Positions 33,106-41,365 of a DNA stretch of 64,000 nucleotides are shown here, piece by piece. Below the pieces are notes generated by a model that was not told where the DNA came from, made no database searches, and saw only the letters and a list, made by a program, of their open reading frames with translations. The DNA is from Pontiella sulfatireligans (GTDB taxonomy: Bacteria; Verrucomicrobiota; Kiritimatiellia; Kiritimatiellales; Pontiellaceae): NCBI RefSeq assembly GCF_900890705.1, contig NZ_CAAHFH010000002.1:2675458-2739457 (forward strand), written 5' to 3'. The stretch's first letter is position 1. Every line of letters begins with the position of its first letter. Both the position numbers and the translations under genes were made by a program.

Positions 33106-33894
33106 TTGCGCTATCCCGTGCGTTCCGCACAGCGGACCGGCGGTCAGGTGCTGCAGTTGCTGCACGACACCGGGCACGCCCTGTTCATGCTGGTTGAGGC
33201 CACGTTATTTATCCGCAACGTCTTCGGGAAGCGGAGCCGTGGCGAGGTGATCACGCAGCTCTTCATCACAGGAATCAAAAGCCTCGCGGTCATCACCGTC
33301 GTTGCGCTGTTCACCGGCATGATCCTTGCCCTGCAAACCGGCCTTGAGCTGCGCCGCTACGGCCAGGAGGTCTACATCGGTTCTGCCGTCGCCGTTTCGG
33401 TGATCCGCGAAATGGGCCCGTTCATGACTGGGCTCATCATTGCCGCCAGCGTGGGGTCGGCCATTGCCGCGCAGCTCGGCACCATGGCGGTTTCCGAGGA
33501 GATTGCCGCGCTCGAGGTGATGAGCATCAATCCCAACCGCTTTCTGGTTATGCCCCGGTTGGTGGCGCTGGCGGTCATGATGCCGATTCTGACGGTCTAC
33601 ACCAATATTCTCGGCATTCTCGGCGGTGCAATCGTTGGGGAAACGCAACTCGGTGTTTCGGTGCAGGCCTATATGGACAACGCCACCGAATTCGCCACCA
33701 ACAAAGACCTCTATGTCGGCCTGCTCAAGGCTTTTATATTCGGCATCATCATCACCACCGTCTCCTGCCACCAAGGCCTGATGACGACCGAGGGCGCGGT
33801 CGGCGTCGGTCAGGCCACCCGCCGGTCGGTCATTCTTTCTTTTCTCATCATTCTGATTGTGGGCTATATGATAACGAGGCTGTTCTACATATGA
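33106..33894 (+). CDS. mlaE: MlaE-family lipid ABC transporter permease
   Basis: A ~262-residue MlaE/YrbE permease with about five to six hydrophobic helices and the signature VYIGSAVAVSVIREMGPFMTGLIIAASVGSAIAAQLGTM and ISPNRFL-like NPNRFLVMPRLVAL. It moves phospholipids between the inner membrane and MCE proteins. No ATG is available after the stop at 33070-33072; TTG at 33106 is the only standard start, so the true N-terminus is uncertain. It overlaps mlaF by 4 nt. Confidence 0.9.
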   Translation: MRYPVRSAQRTGGQVLQLLHDTGHALFMLVEATLFIRNVFGKRSRGEVITQLFITGIKSLAVITVVALFTGMILALQTGLELRRYGQEVYIGSAVAVSVIREMGPFMTGLIIAASVGSAIAAQLGTMAVSEEIAALEVMSINPNRFLVMPRLVALAVMMPILTVYTNILGILGGAIVGETQLGVSVQAYMDNATEFATNKDLYVGLLKAFIFGIIITTVSCHQGLMTTEGAVGVGQATRRSVILSFLIILIVGYMITRLFYI

Positions 33895-34655
33895 TTCGCT
33901 TCGAAAACGTTACCAAGGTGCTCGGTGGCAATGCCGTGCTCGACAACATCAGCTTCGAGGTTGGCGAGGGCGAGACGTTTGTCATTGTCGGGCTCTCTGG
34001 GGCGGGGAAGAGCGTCACCCTCAAGCACATGATTCGCCTCATGCAAGCCGATGCCGGCAACATCGTTATCGAAGGCGAAATCATCAACGACCTCGGCCGA
34101 AAGGCGTTGCGCGAGCTGCGCGCCAAGTTCGGCGTCCTCTTCCAGGGCGCCGCCCTGCTGCAGTGGATGACCGTGCACGAGAACATCGCCCTGCCGTTGC
34201 GCGAGCTGACCCATACGCCCGAGGATGAAATCCTGCGCCTCGTCGATGAAAAGCTCGAACTCCTCGGCTTGGCCGATGCCGGCGCCAAATATCCGTCCGA
34301 CATCTCCGGCGGGATGCAAAAGCGGGCCGGGCTCGCCCGCGCCATCATCATGAGCCCGAAGATTATCCTCTACGACGAACCGACCTCCGGCCTCGACCCG
34401 GTCACCTCGCGCAGAATTGACGATTTGATCGTGAATATGCGCAAGAAACTAGGTATAACCAGCGTCGTTGTGACCCACGATCTGCACAGCGCGCTCTCCA
34501 TTGGTTCGCGCATCATGATGCTGCACCACGGCAAGATCGTAGAGAATGCAACGCCGGAGGGGTTCATCCGGTCGAAGGATGCCACCGTGCAAAGCTTCCT
34601 CGAGTCGCAATACATTACCCGCAAGGGAAAATGGGAAGAATTCAGCCATGAATAA
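33891..34655 (+). CDS. mlaF: Mla-type ABC transporter ATP-binding protein
   Basis: A 254-residue ATPase with Walker A GLSGAGKS, signature SGGMQKRAGLARAI, and Walker B KIILYDEPTSGLDPV. The GMQKR signature variant is typical of MlaF/Mkl ATPases paired with MlaE permeases. It drives lipid movement through the MCE channel. It overlaps mlaD by 8 nt and mlaE by 4 nt, so all three are translationally coupled. Confidence 0.94.
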   Translation: MIRFENVTKVLGGNAVLDNISFEVGEGETFVIVGLSGAGKSVTLKHMIRLMQADAGNIVIEGEIINDLGRKALRELRAKFGVLFQGAALLQWMTVHENIALPLRELTHTPEDEILRLVDEKLELLGLADAGAKYPSDISGGMQKRAGLARAIIMSPKIILYDEPTSGLDPVTSRRIDDLIVNMRKKLGITSVVVTHDLHSALSIGSRIMMLHHGKIVENATPEGFIRSKDATVQSFLESQYITRKGKWEEFSHE

Positions 34656-35682
34656 GTTTAGACGCGAAGTGACCATCGAGATTCTGGTCGGACTTTTTAT
34701 GTTCACCGTGCTGATTGCTCTCGGCGTTTTCACCATTGTGCTGAGCCGCGAAAACCTGCTCCAAAAAACCTACGAATACGAAATCGTCTTTCCGGAAATC
34801 AGCGGGTTGCGCCCCGGCGACAACGTGTTTTTGCGCGGGATGAATGTGGGGCGCGTGATCGACACCTATCTGGAAGAAGGCAACGTACGCGTCTATATCT
34901 CCCTCGACGAGCCCCTTGCGCTGCGCCAAGGCTATAAGGTTGAAATCATCAACGCTTCCATGCTCGGCGGCAAGTTCCTCAAGATCTATGAAGGCGACCT
35001 GAACGCGTCGCGCATCGGCCCGACCGTCACCGTTCTGGGATCGCCGCCCATCGATATGATCGAGGAAATGAACACTACCGTCAGCGGTTTGAAGGCAATA
35101 ATTGCCTCGGTTTCCGAAGGCAAGGGAATGCTCGGCAAATTGATGAACGATGAAGCTCTTTACCAAAATACGCTGGAAATCAGCGAGAGCCTAAAGGAGA
35201 TCGTCGCCCGCCTTCAAAAAGGGGAAGGCACCTTGGGACGACTGCTCGCTTCGGACGATACACTTTATAACGACGCGGCAGCGACGGTGGCTTCGCTGCG
35301 CAAGGTGGCAGAACAACTGGAGCAGGGCGAAGGCACCATGGGGCGGCTGCTGCAGGATGAGACGGTGTACGAAGATGCTTCGGTGCTTTTGGTCAATTTG
35401 CGGGAGATGAGTGATTGCCTGGTTGATCAGAAAGGGACGCTCGGCAAGCTCATTGCTGCAGACGATGCCGTGTACGATGACCTGAAGGCCTCGCTGGCCT
35501 CCATCCGCCGGATTTCAGAAAGCATCGATGCCGGCCAGGGCACTATGGGCCGCCTCGTGCGCGATCCCGCGCTCTACGACGAGCTCACCCTGTTTGTTGA
35601 AGATGCGCGCGCCGCGGTGGACGACCTGCGCGAAGCTTCGCCCATTACCTCGTTTGGCAGCGTATTTTTCGGTGCCTTTTAA
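34648..35682 (+). CDS. mlaD: MCE-domain protein with C-terminal G-x-G-T-x-G-x-L repeats
   Basis: A 344-residue protein: a single N-terminal helix (EILVGLFMFTVLIALGVFTIVL), an MCE domain (about 40-135; FPEISGLRPGDNVFLRGMNVG), then a tail of five imperfect ~35-residue repeats centred on GKGMLGKLM (158), GEGTLGRLL (192), GEGTMGRLL (227), KGTLGKLI (262) and GQGTMGRLV (297), each followed by D-x-x-L/V-Y. MlaD forms the lipid-binding ring. The repeats probably form an extended helical needle into the periplasm. The start at 34648 overlaps mlaF by 8 nt. Confidence 0.88.
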   Translation: MNKFRREVTIEILVGLFMFTVLIALGVFTIVLSRENLLQKTYEYEIVFPEISGLRPGDNVFLRGMNVGRVIDTYLEEGNVRVYISLDEPLALRQGYKVEIINASMLGGKFLKIYEGDLNASRIGPTVTVLGSPPIDMIEEMNTTVSGLKAIIASVSEGKGMLGKLMNDEALYQNTLEISESLKEIVARLQKGEGTLGRLLASDDTLYNDAAATVASLRKVAEQLEQGEGTMGRLLQDETVYEDASVLLVNLREMSDCLVDQKGTLGKLIAADDAVYDDLKASLASIRRISESIDAGQGTMGRLVRDPALYDELTLFVEDARAAVDDLREASPITSFGSVFFGAF

Positions 35683-35694
35683 ACGGAAAACAGC

Positions 35695-36459
35695 ATGGCC
35701 GGCCAAGCCCCTGAAAACCGCCAAGTCGAGTGTCCGCACTGCGGCCGGTTGACCGGGGCGGAACCGCGGTGCCCGCACTGCGGCGTCCGGCTCAAAAAAC
35801 GCAAGGGTGTGCGCTGGTTCTGCATCGCGGCAGCCACCACCGGCTTTCTTGTCTTGTTGGCTCTATGCTCTGTTCGCCGGGAGCCGCCGCTTGTTCGCAT
35901 CGGCGAAATCCGCCCCATCATGAATTTTTCAACCGTCCGCATTCAAGGCGTTCTCGAATCCGATGCGCGCCGCATGGGTGGCGGAGAGGTGCTTTATGTG
36001 GTCGGCGACGGCACCGGCTCGCTCGCGGTGTTTGTTTCGGATCCCGGTGACGAAAGGCTTCCGCGCGCAGGAAATAGTGTTGCTGCGAGCGGCAGCCTCA
36101 GCATCGGCTCCGGTGGCGAGGTACGGATGCGCGCGCGGTCGGTGGAAGCGCAAGCCGCAGACGGCGGTTCCGGGCTGGTCTTGTTTCATGCCGGCATGAA
36201 GGGTGAGCGTGCAACGGTAACCGGCCGGGTTGCCAGGGTGTTCGCTCCCCGCGCCGGAACAAAGGCGCCCTTCAAGATTGTGCTCGAAGATGCCGGCGGA
36301 ACGCTCGATGTGGTTCATTGGCTCGAAAATGCCCCCGACGTGAAGGCGGGCGATGAATTGGAAGTTCGTGGAACGGTAAATATCTATAAGGGGGCGGTCG
36401 AACTCAAGGTCTGGAGCGCCGAAGACATTATGAAGAGGGCGGGGGGTGCTCTGCTTTGA
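35695..36459 (+). CDS. Zinc-ribbon membrane protein with OB-fold-like domains
   Basis: A 254-residue protein. The N-terminal zinc ribbon has two C-x-x-C-G knuckles (VECPHCGRLT, PRCPHCGVRL). A transmembrane helix lies at about 43-62 (WFCIAAATTGFLVLLALC), then two probable OB-fold (nucleic-acid-binding-like) domains, each opening with a strand pair: TVRIQGVLESDARRM and RATVTGRVARVFAPRAG. It follows mlaD by 12 nt. Its 3' end overlaps the convergent CCA/poly(A) polymerase gene by 32 nt. Function unknown. Confidence 0.7.
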   Translation: MAGQAPENRQVECPHCGRLTGAEPRCPHCGVRLKKRKGVRWFCIAAATTGFLVLLALCSVRREPPLVRIGEIRPIMNFSTVRIQGVLESDARRMGGGEVLYVVGDGTGSLAVFVSDPGDERLPRAGNSVAASGSLSIGSGGEVRMRARSVEAQAADGGSGLVLFHAGMKGERATVTGRVARVFAPRAGTKAPFKIVLEDAGGTLDVVHWLENAPDVKAGDELEVRGTVNIYKGAVELKVWSAEDIMKRAGGALL

Positions 36460-37861
36460 TCCATTCCAGCATTTCCTCGCGGTCGGCGAAGCGGCTTTCC
36501 ATTTGCGCGTCGTAGGCTTCCCGTAGGATTTTCCCAATCAGTTTGCCTTCCTTGATGCCCAAGGCGATGAGGTCGTGGCCGCGGACCCACGGCTCGGGCA
36601 GGATCGGCTCGTTGGCCATCTCCTCCATGTAGCTGTGGACATAGTCATAATTGTCGAGCATCGCATGCGAACCGAGGCAGTCGAGCCGGTGCAGCTCCAT
36701 GTCCAGATCGAAGGTTTCCGCACCGATCATCTTCCGAAGCTTGGAGGTTCGCATCTGCTGCACATCCATAAAGCGCATATGGTCGCGGATGGCATCGACG
36801 ATGTGCTTCTTTTCCTTGTTGGGGAATTTGAGCCGGATGAGAATGTCTTCGGCTATGGCCGCGCCAACCTGCGCATGCCCGTCGAAGCGGATGCGCGGCT
36901 CGCCGTCCGCGCCGAGGCCCATGCAGGCGGTGGGTGGCTTGCCGACGTCGTGCAGCAACACGGTGAAGGCCAACTCCCGAGGCGAGTAGGCAGACTTTGT
37001 TTCGGGGTGGGCAGGCAGGGATGCCTGCCCCACATGCTCGGTTTCGGATTGTGGAGCAGGCATCCCTGCCTGCTTATTCATGAGATTGAGCATGAGGACG
37101 GTGTGTTCAAAAACATCGCCTTCGGGGTGGAACTGGGGCGGCTGCTCCTGGCCAACCATAGGTACGATTTCGGGCAGGATGTACTGCAGCAGGCCGATCT
37201 CGTAGAGGTGCTTCAGCGCGTCGCCGGGTTTGGGGCTGTCGGTCAGGGTGCGGGAGAGTTCGAGCTCGATGCGTTCGGCGCTGATGCGGGTGATCAGGTG
37301 CGCCATGTCCCGGATAGCGCTTTCGGTTGCGGGGTCGAGCGCAAAGCCGAGGTTGTGGGCAAAGCGGACGGCGCGCATCATGCGAAGGTGGTCTTCTTTA
37401 AACCGCTCGACGGGGTTGCCGATGGCGGTGATGATCCGCCGCTTCAGGTCCCGCTGCCCGTGCACATAGTCGTGCAGCTGTTCGGCAACGGGGTCGTAGA
37501 ACATGCCGTTAATGGTGAAGTCGCGCCGCAGAGCGTCTTCTTTTGCGGCGCTGAACAGGACGCTTTCCGGGCGCCGACCGTCTATAGTGCCGAAATCTTC
37601 GCGGAAGGTGGCGACTTCAATGACAGCTGCGCCGTCGACGACGGCAATTACACCGAAAGCTTTGCCGATGGGAATGGTCTTTGGAAAAAGAGCCTCCACT
37701 TCCTCCGGAAGGGCGCTGGTGGCCACATCATAATCCTTTGGAACGCGGCCCAGCAGCTCGTCGCGAACGCATCCGCCGGCGAAGAAGGCGGTGTGGCCTT
37801 TGCGCTGCAGCGTCTGCACCACATTCGTGGCAGGCTTCTTTTGTGGGACTATTTTGGTCAT
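36428..37861 (-). CDS. CCA tRNA nucleotidyltransferase / poly(A) polymerase with HD domain
   Basis: A 477-residue class II nucleotidyltransferase. The head domain has FFAGGCVRDELLGRVPKDYDVAT (the G-G-x-V-R-D and D-x-D motifs) and RRDFTINGMFYDP. The neck helices follow, and the HD hydrolase domain has LLHDVGKPPT. It adds CCA or A to tRNA/RNA 3' ends; this HD-containing form could be either. Between the neck and the HD motif, about 28 extra residues (KQAGMPAPQSETEHVGQ, and so on) are encoded by a palindromic DNA repeat. The gene appears intact and in frame despite the insertion. Confidence 0.9.
   Translation of the reverse strand: MTKIVPQKKPATNVVQTLQRKGHTAFFAGGCVRDELLGRVPKDYDVATSALPEEVEALFPKTIPIGKAFGVIAVVDGAAVIEVATFREDFGTIDGRRPESVLFSAAKEDALRRDFTINGMFYDPVAEQLHDYVHGQRDLKRRIITAIGNPVERFKEDHLRMMRAVRFAHNLGFALDPATESAIRDMAHLITRISAERIELELSRTLTDSPKPGDALKHLYEIGLLQYILPEIVPMVGQEQPPQFHPEGDVFEHTVLMLNLMNKQAGMPAPQSETEHVGQASLPAHPETKSAYSPRELAFTVLLHDVGKPPTACMGLGADGEPRIRFDGHAQVGAAIAEDILIRLKFPNKEKKHIVDAIRDHMRFMDVQQMRTSKLRKMIGAETFDLDMELHRLDCLGSHAMLDNYDYVHSYMEEMANEPILPEPWVRGHDLIALGIKEGKLIGKILREAYDAQMESRFADREEMLEWIKAEHPPPSS
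37007..37077. repeat. Palindromic repeat inserted in frame within the CCA/poly(A) polymerase gene
   Basis: The left arm, GTGGGCAGGCAGGGATGCCT (from 37007, a palindrome in itself to 37033), pairs with the inverted right arm, GTGGAGCAGGCATCCCTGCC (from 37051). The insert adds a Pro/Gln/Glu-rich peptide between two conserved parts of the enzyme. The length keeps frame on both strands. It looks like a mobile palindromic repeat tolerated in a surface loop. Confidence 0.7.
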
Positions 37862-37917
37862 AATTCCTTTTCGTCACGTTTATTGAACTATATTGTGTGT
37901 TCTGTGTCGAAGGAAAC

Positions 37918-39519
37918 ATGCAAAACGGATTTAAAAATATGAAGAGATTGGCATTATTATTAATGACTTTGGTGTTGGTGCCCGTGGCCTTTGCCCAATT
38001 CGAGGTTGAGGCATGGCTGGACGGCGATGTGGTTCGGGTGGATGCCCAGGTTCCCGAGAATCACTATCTCTATGCCGATCATTTCAAGGTGGCCGATGCC
38101 TTGGGCAACGAACAAAAACCGATCGAGCTGCCGAAAACCGCGAGCATCACCGATCCCAATACCGGCAAGCCGAAGCCGGTGTTTGATCAATCGTTTAAGG
38201 CATCCTATGCATGGGCGCCCGCGCCCGGGGGCGCCGCGGCGTTTCAGGTTGAGTATTGGGGCTGCAACGACGAAGTCTGTTTTATTCCGCAGAAGAAGAC
38301 AGTTGGACTGGATGTTTCAGCCATGGTGCCCGAGGTTGCGGTGGCGGGTTCAGAGGGCTCCAGCGACTGGGAAGCTGCGCTCAAGAAATTTAAAATGCTG
38401 GGAACGGATGCCGGCTATAAAAAGGCGGCTGAGTTTGGGCGTTTCCTCGACCGGGTGGAGGGCGGCGGAGATGTCGACATCAATCCCTTCCGTTTATTCC
38501 TTACGGATCCGGTTGCCTTTGTGCGTGAATCCGGACTGCTCCTTACCATTTTTTTCATTTTAGTCGGTGGGCTGGCGCTTAATCTGACGCCGTGCGTGCT
38601 GCCGATGATTCCGATCAATCTGGCGATCATCGGGGCAGGAGCCCAAGCGGGCTCGAAAAGCCGTGGCTTTGCGCTAGGCGCGGTCTACGGGCTGGGCATT
38701 GCGCTCGTCTACGGACTGCTTGGTGTCGTCGTGGTGCTGACTGGTTCGCAGTTTGGAACGATTCAGGCCAATCCGTGGTTTAGTTTGGCGATTGCCCTGG
38801 TCTTTGTGGCGCTGGCGCTAGCGATGTTCGACGTATTCCACATCGACCTCACGCGCTTCCAGTCGAAGCTCGGCGGCGGTGCGCAGAAGCAGGGCAGCTT
38901 CCTCGTGGCGCTCATGATGGGTTCGGTGGCCGCGCTGCTCGCCGGCGCATGCGTTGCCCCAGTGGTGATTGCCGTGCTGCTGCTGGCAACAAATATCTAC
39001 GAAGCCAATAGCGTCGCCGGACTGGCGCTTCCGTTTGTGCTCGGCATCGGCATGGCCTTGCCTTGGCCGTTCGCCGGCGCAGGCCTGGCCTTTCTTCCAA
39101 AGCCCGGGAAATGGATGGAATACGTTAAGTATGGCTTTGGCGTGGGCATCATTTTCTTCGCCCTTTACTACGGTAACCTGAGCTACCGCGCCTTCAATCC
39201 GTCGGACGTCACCGCGCAAGGCGAATACGAGGGGCACATCATCATCGATGGCGCAACCAACGCCGGGTTTGCGGATGCGCTGGAGCAGGCGCTGGCCGAG
39301 GGCAAGCCGGTCTTCATCGATATGTGGGCGACCTGGTGCAAAAACTGCAAAGTGATGGACAAGACCACCTTCAAGGACGAGGCTGTGAAGGCGCGTTTGA
39401 AAGACTACGTCTTCATCAAGTACATTGCCGAAGAGCCGAACGATCCGGAAACCCAGGCGGTGATGCAGCACTTCAAGGCCCAAGGCCTGCCAACGTTCGT
39501 GGTGCTCGGCGCTAAGTAG
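37918..39519 (+). CDS. dsbD: Thiol:disulfide interchange protein DsbD
   Basis: About 533 residues. A signal peptide (MKRLALLLMTLVLVPVAFA, preceded by seven residues from the ATG at 37918) precedes an N-terminal DsbD-alpha-like domain (EYWGCNDEVCFIPQKKTVG, with the Cys pair). Eight transmembrane helices include NLTPCVLPMIPINLAI. The C-terminal thioredoxin domain has WATWCKNCKVMD. DsbD carries electrons from cytosolic thioredoxin to periplasmic disulfides. The 3' end overlaps the convergent esterase by 8 nt. Start alternatives at 37897 and 37939 cannot be excluded. Confidence 0.92.
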   Translation: MQNGFKNMKRLALLLMTLVLVPVAFAQFEVEAWLDGDVVRVDAQVPENHYLYADHFKVADALGNEQKPIELPKTASITDPNTGKPKPVFDQSFKASYAWAPAPGGAAAFQVEYWGCNDEVCFIPQKKTVGLDVSAMVPEVAVAGSEGSSDWEAALKKFKMLGTDAGYKKAAEFGRFLDRVEGGGDVDINPFRLFLTDPVAFVRESGLLLTIFFILVGGLALNLTPCVLPMIPINLAIIGAGAQAGSKSRGFALGAVYGLGIALVYGLLGVVVVLTGSQFGTIQANPWFSLAIALVFVALALAMFDVFHIDLTRFQSKLGGGAQKQGSFLVALMMGSVAALLAGACVAPVVIAVLLLATNIYEANSVAGLALPFVLGIGMALPWPFAGAGLAFLPKPGKWMEYVKYGFGVGIIFFALYYGNLSYRAFNPSDVTAQGEYEGHIIIDGATNAGFADALEQALAEGKPVFIDMWATWCKNCKVMDKTTFKDEAVKARLKDYVFIKYIAEEPNDPETQAVMQHFKAQGLPTFVVLGAK

Positions 39520-40288
39520 CCGAATCTGTTTCCAGTCTTTCGATCGGCAGCCATTCGAGCACGCGCTGGATGTAGTTGTCCCAGAAGCCCCATTCATGCT
39601 CGCCGGCGGATTCCTCGTAGGTGAGGTGGAGCCCTTTTGCTGCGGCGGTGCCGCGGAAAGCGACGGAATCCTGATAGAGATAGTCTTCCGTTCCGCAGCA
39701 GGCGTAGAATTTGGTTTCTGGAATTGTATCCAATCCCTTGATTTGCGCGATGAGGTCGTTGCTGGAGTTTGGCACATGGTTGAGCGAGCCGAAGACCGCC
39801 TCGAAGGTGCGCAAACGCGACTCGTTCCAGTCGTCGTTGATGTGCGAGGCAATGTCGAGCGCGCCGGAAAGGGAAGCCGCGGCGGCATATTGCCCCGGCC
39901 GCCCAAGCGCGAGCTTAACGGCGCCGTAACCTCCCATTGAGAGCCCGGCCACAAAGGTGTTTTTCGGGTTGCTTGAAACATTGAGCCAGCGCTTGATGAG
40001 CATGGGCAGTTCGTCGGCCATGAACGCCAAATAGTTGGAGCCGTGCTTCATGTCGCAGTAAAAGCTCTTGTAGGCGTCGGGCATCACGATCACAAGGTTG
40101 TAGTCGCGGGCATAGCGCTCGATGGAGGTGCGGCGGCTCCAAATGGTGTGGTCGTCGGAGAGGCCGTGCAGGAGATAGAGTACGGCGGGCGGCTCGTTCC
40201 ATGCATTGGGATGTTCCGGCAGAATAATGTTGGCGCCCAGCGATAGGTCGAGCACTTGCGAGTCGAATCGGGATTCAATTAGGGCCAT
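39512..40288 (-). CDS. Esterase of the S-formylglutathione hydrolase/EstA-like family
   Basis: A 258-residue alpha/beta hydrolase (esterase D type). The nucleophile Ser is in VAGLSMGGYGAVKLAL (G-x-S-x-G), the oxyanion loop in LYLLHGLSDDHTIW, and the catalytic His near the end in SAGEHEWGFWDNYI. There is no signal peptide, so it is cytosolic. The substrate is probably short acyl esters, for example acetyl esters released from polysaccharides; it is not S-formylglutathione specifically on present evidence. It lies 2 nt downstream of the K+ channel gene on the same strand. Confidence 0.85.
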   Translation of the reverse strand: MALIESRFDSQVLDLSLGANIILPEHPNAWNEPPAVLYLLHGLSDDHTIWSRRTSIERYARDYNLVIVMPDAYKSFYCDMKHGSNYLAFMADELPMLIKRWLNVSSNPKNTFVAGLSMGGYGAVKLALGRPGQYAAAASLSGALDIASHINDDWNESRLRTFEAVFGSLNHVPNSSNDLIAQIKGLDTIPETKFYACCGTEDYLYQDSVAFRGTAAAKGLHLTYEESAGEHEWGFWDNYIQRVLEWLPIERLETDSAT

Positions 40289-40290
40289 GC

Positions 40291-41289
40291 TTATTCTCCG
40301 TTGGTTTCCGGCTGGCGGATGGCGACCAAGGTGTCGCCGAGCTTCAGGCGCGTGTCGGGGCCGGGGTCGAACGAGGTATGGCCGTCGCGGTGCTTGACGG
40401 CAATGACCATGCTGCCGAGGGTCTGGCGCACGCGGGCTTCGGAAAGGGTTTTGTTGAGCATGTCGCTTTCTTCGTCGATGGGATATTCAAACACCTGAAG
40501 CGCGATGTTCTTATCTTTCGTAACCAGCTCGATGAGGTCGAGCACGGAGGGGCTGGTGATGAGCTGGGCAATCTGGTTGGCGCCGGAGGAAATGGGGGAT
40601 ACGACGCGTTTGGCACCGGCCTTGTGGAACTTGCGGGAGCTGTCCGGGTCGTGCACGCGGGCAATGATGCGCAGGCTGGGGCATAGGCCGCTGGCGGTGA
40701 GGGTGAGGTACAGGTTTTCCGCATCGCTATCGAGCGCGGCCACGAGCGAGTCGGCCTCGCTCACTTGGGCGTCTTCGAGGGCATCCTCTTCGGTGGCGTC
40801 GCCTTTAATGCAGGGAATGCCTTGTTCTTCCAGCCGGTTGACCGTCTCCTCGTCTTCTTCAATCACCACAAAGGGCGTGCCGGTGGCCAGTAGCTCGGCG
40901 ACGACGCGGCTGCCGGTGCGGCCGTAGCCGCAAATGATGGCGTGGTTCTTCATCTGGGCGATTTTTTTCATCATGGTTCGTCTCCCTAAAACATTGGACA
41001 GGCTGCGCTGGAACAAAAACTCAACCAGACGGGTCAGGCAAAAGGCCATCACGCCGACGCCGCAAAAGATGAGCAGGGCGGTGAAGATGCGCCCGGGCCC
41101 GGAAAGTTCATGGACTTCGTCGAAGCCCACGGTGGACACGGTGATAACCGTCATATAGAAGCTGTCGGACCAGTTCCAGCCTTCGATCCAGCGGTAGCCC
41201 GCCACGCCGGTCGCCAACACCGTCGCGATACCTATCGCACCCTTGGCCAAGCCCGAAACCAGCCGTTCATTGAAACCCCTGTTTCTCAT
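40291..41289 (-). CDS. Potassium channel with RCK (TrkA-N/TrkA-C) domains
   Basis: A 332-residue two-helix channel: TM1 (GAIGIATVLATGVAGYRWI), pore with filter TVSTVGF (50-56), TM2 (IFTALLIFCGVGVMAFCL), then an RCK domain with a Rossmann motif (HAIICGYGRTGSRVV) and a C-terminal TrkA-C domain (RVRQTLGSMVIAVKHRDGH). The filter reads T-V-G-F-D where K+ channels usually have T-V-G-Y/F-G-D/E. RCK domains gate the pore by binding nucleotide or Ca2+. Nearest relatives are MthK/Kch-like channels. Confidence 0.88.
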   Translation of the reverse strand: MRNRGFNERLVSGLAKGAIGIATVLATGVAGYRWIEGWNWSDSFYMTVITVSTVGFDEVHELSGPGRIFTALLIFCGVGVMAFCLTRLVEFLFQRSLSNVLGRRTMMKKIAQMKNHAIICGYGRTGSRVVAELLATGTPFVVIEEDEETVNRLEEQGIPCIKGDATEEDALEDAQVSEADSLVAALDSDAENLYLTLTASGLCPSLRIIARVHDPDSSRKFHKAGAKRVVSPISSGANQIAQLITSPSVLDLIELVTKDKNIALQVFEYPIDEESDMLNKTLSEARVRQTLGSMVIAVKHRDGHTSFDPGPDTRLKLGDTLVAIRQPETNGE

Positions 41290-41365
41290 TGATTGAGATT
41301 AAAACGGATTCATTCGGCTCTTTCCAAACATTAATCCTTTTTAGTAGCTTCGGACTGAGGTTTAC

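Noticed and set aside
36575..37942. 455-codon open frame on the plus strand
   Set aside because: Antisense to the CCA/poly(A) polymerase; long only because of codon bias.
40216..40228. A single GGCAGAATAATG unit-like sequence
   Set aside because: It lies inside the esterase gene, has no second unit or inverted partner, and is explained by the codons for N-I-I-L-P.
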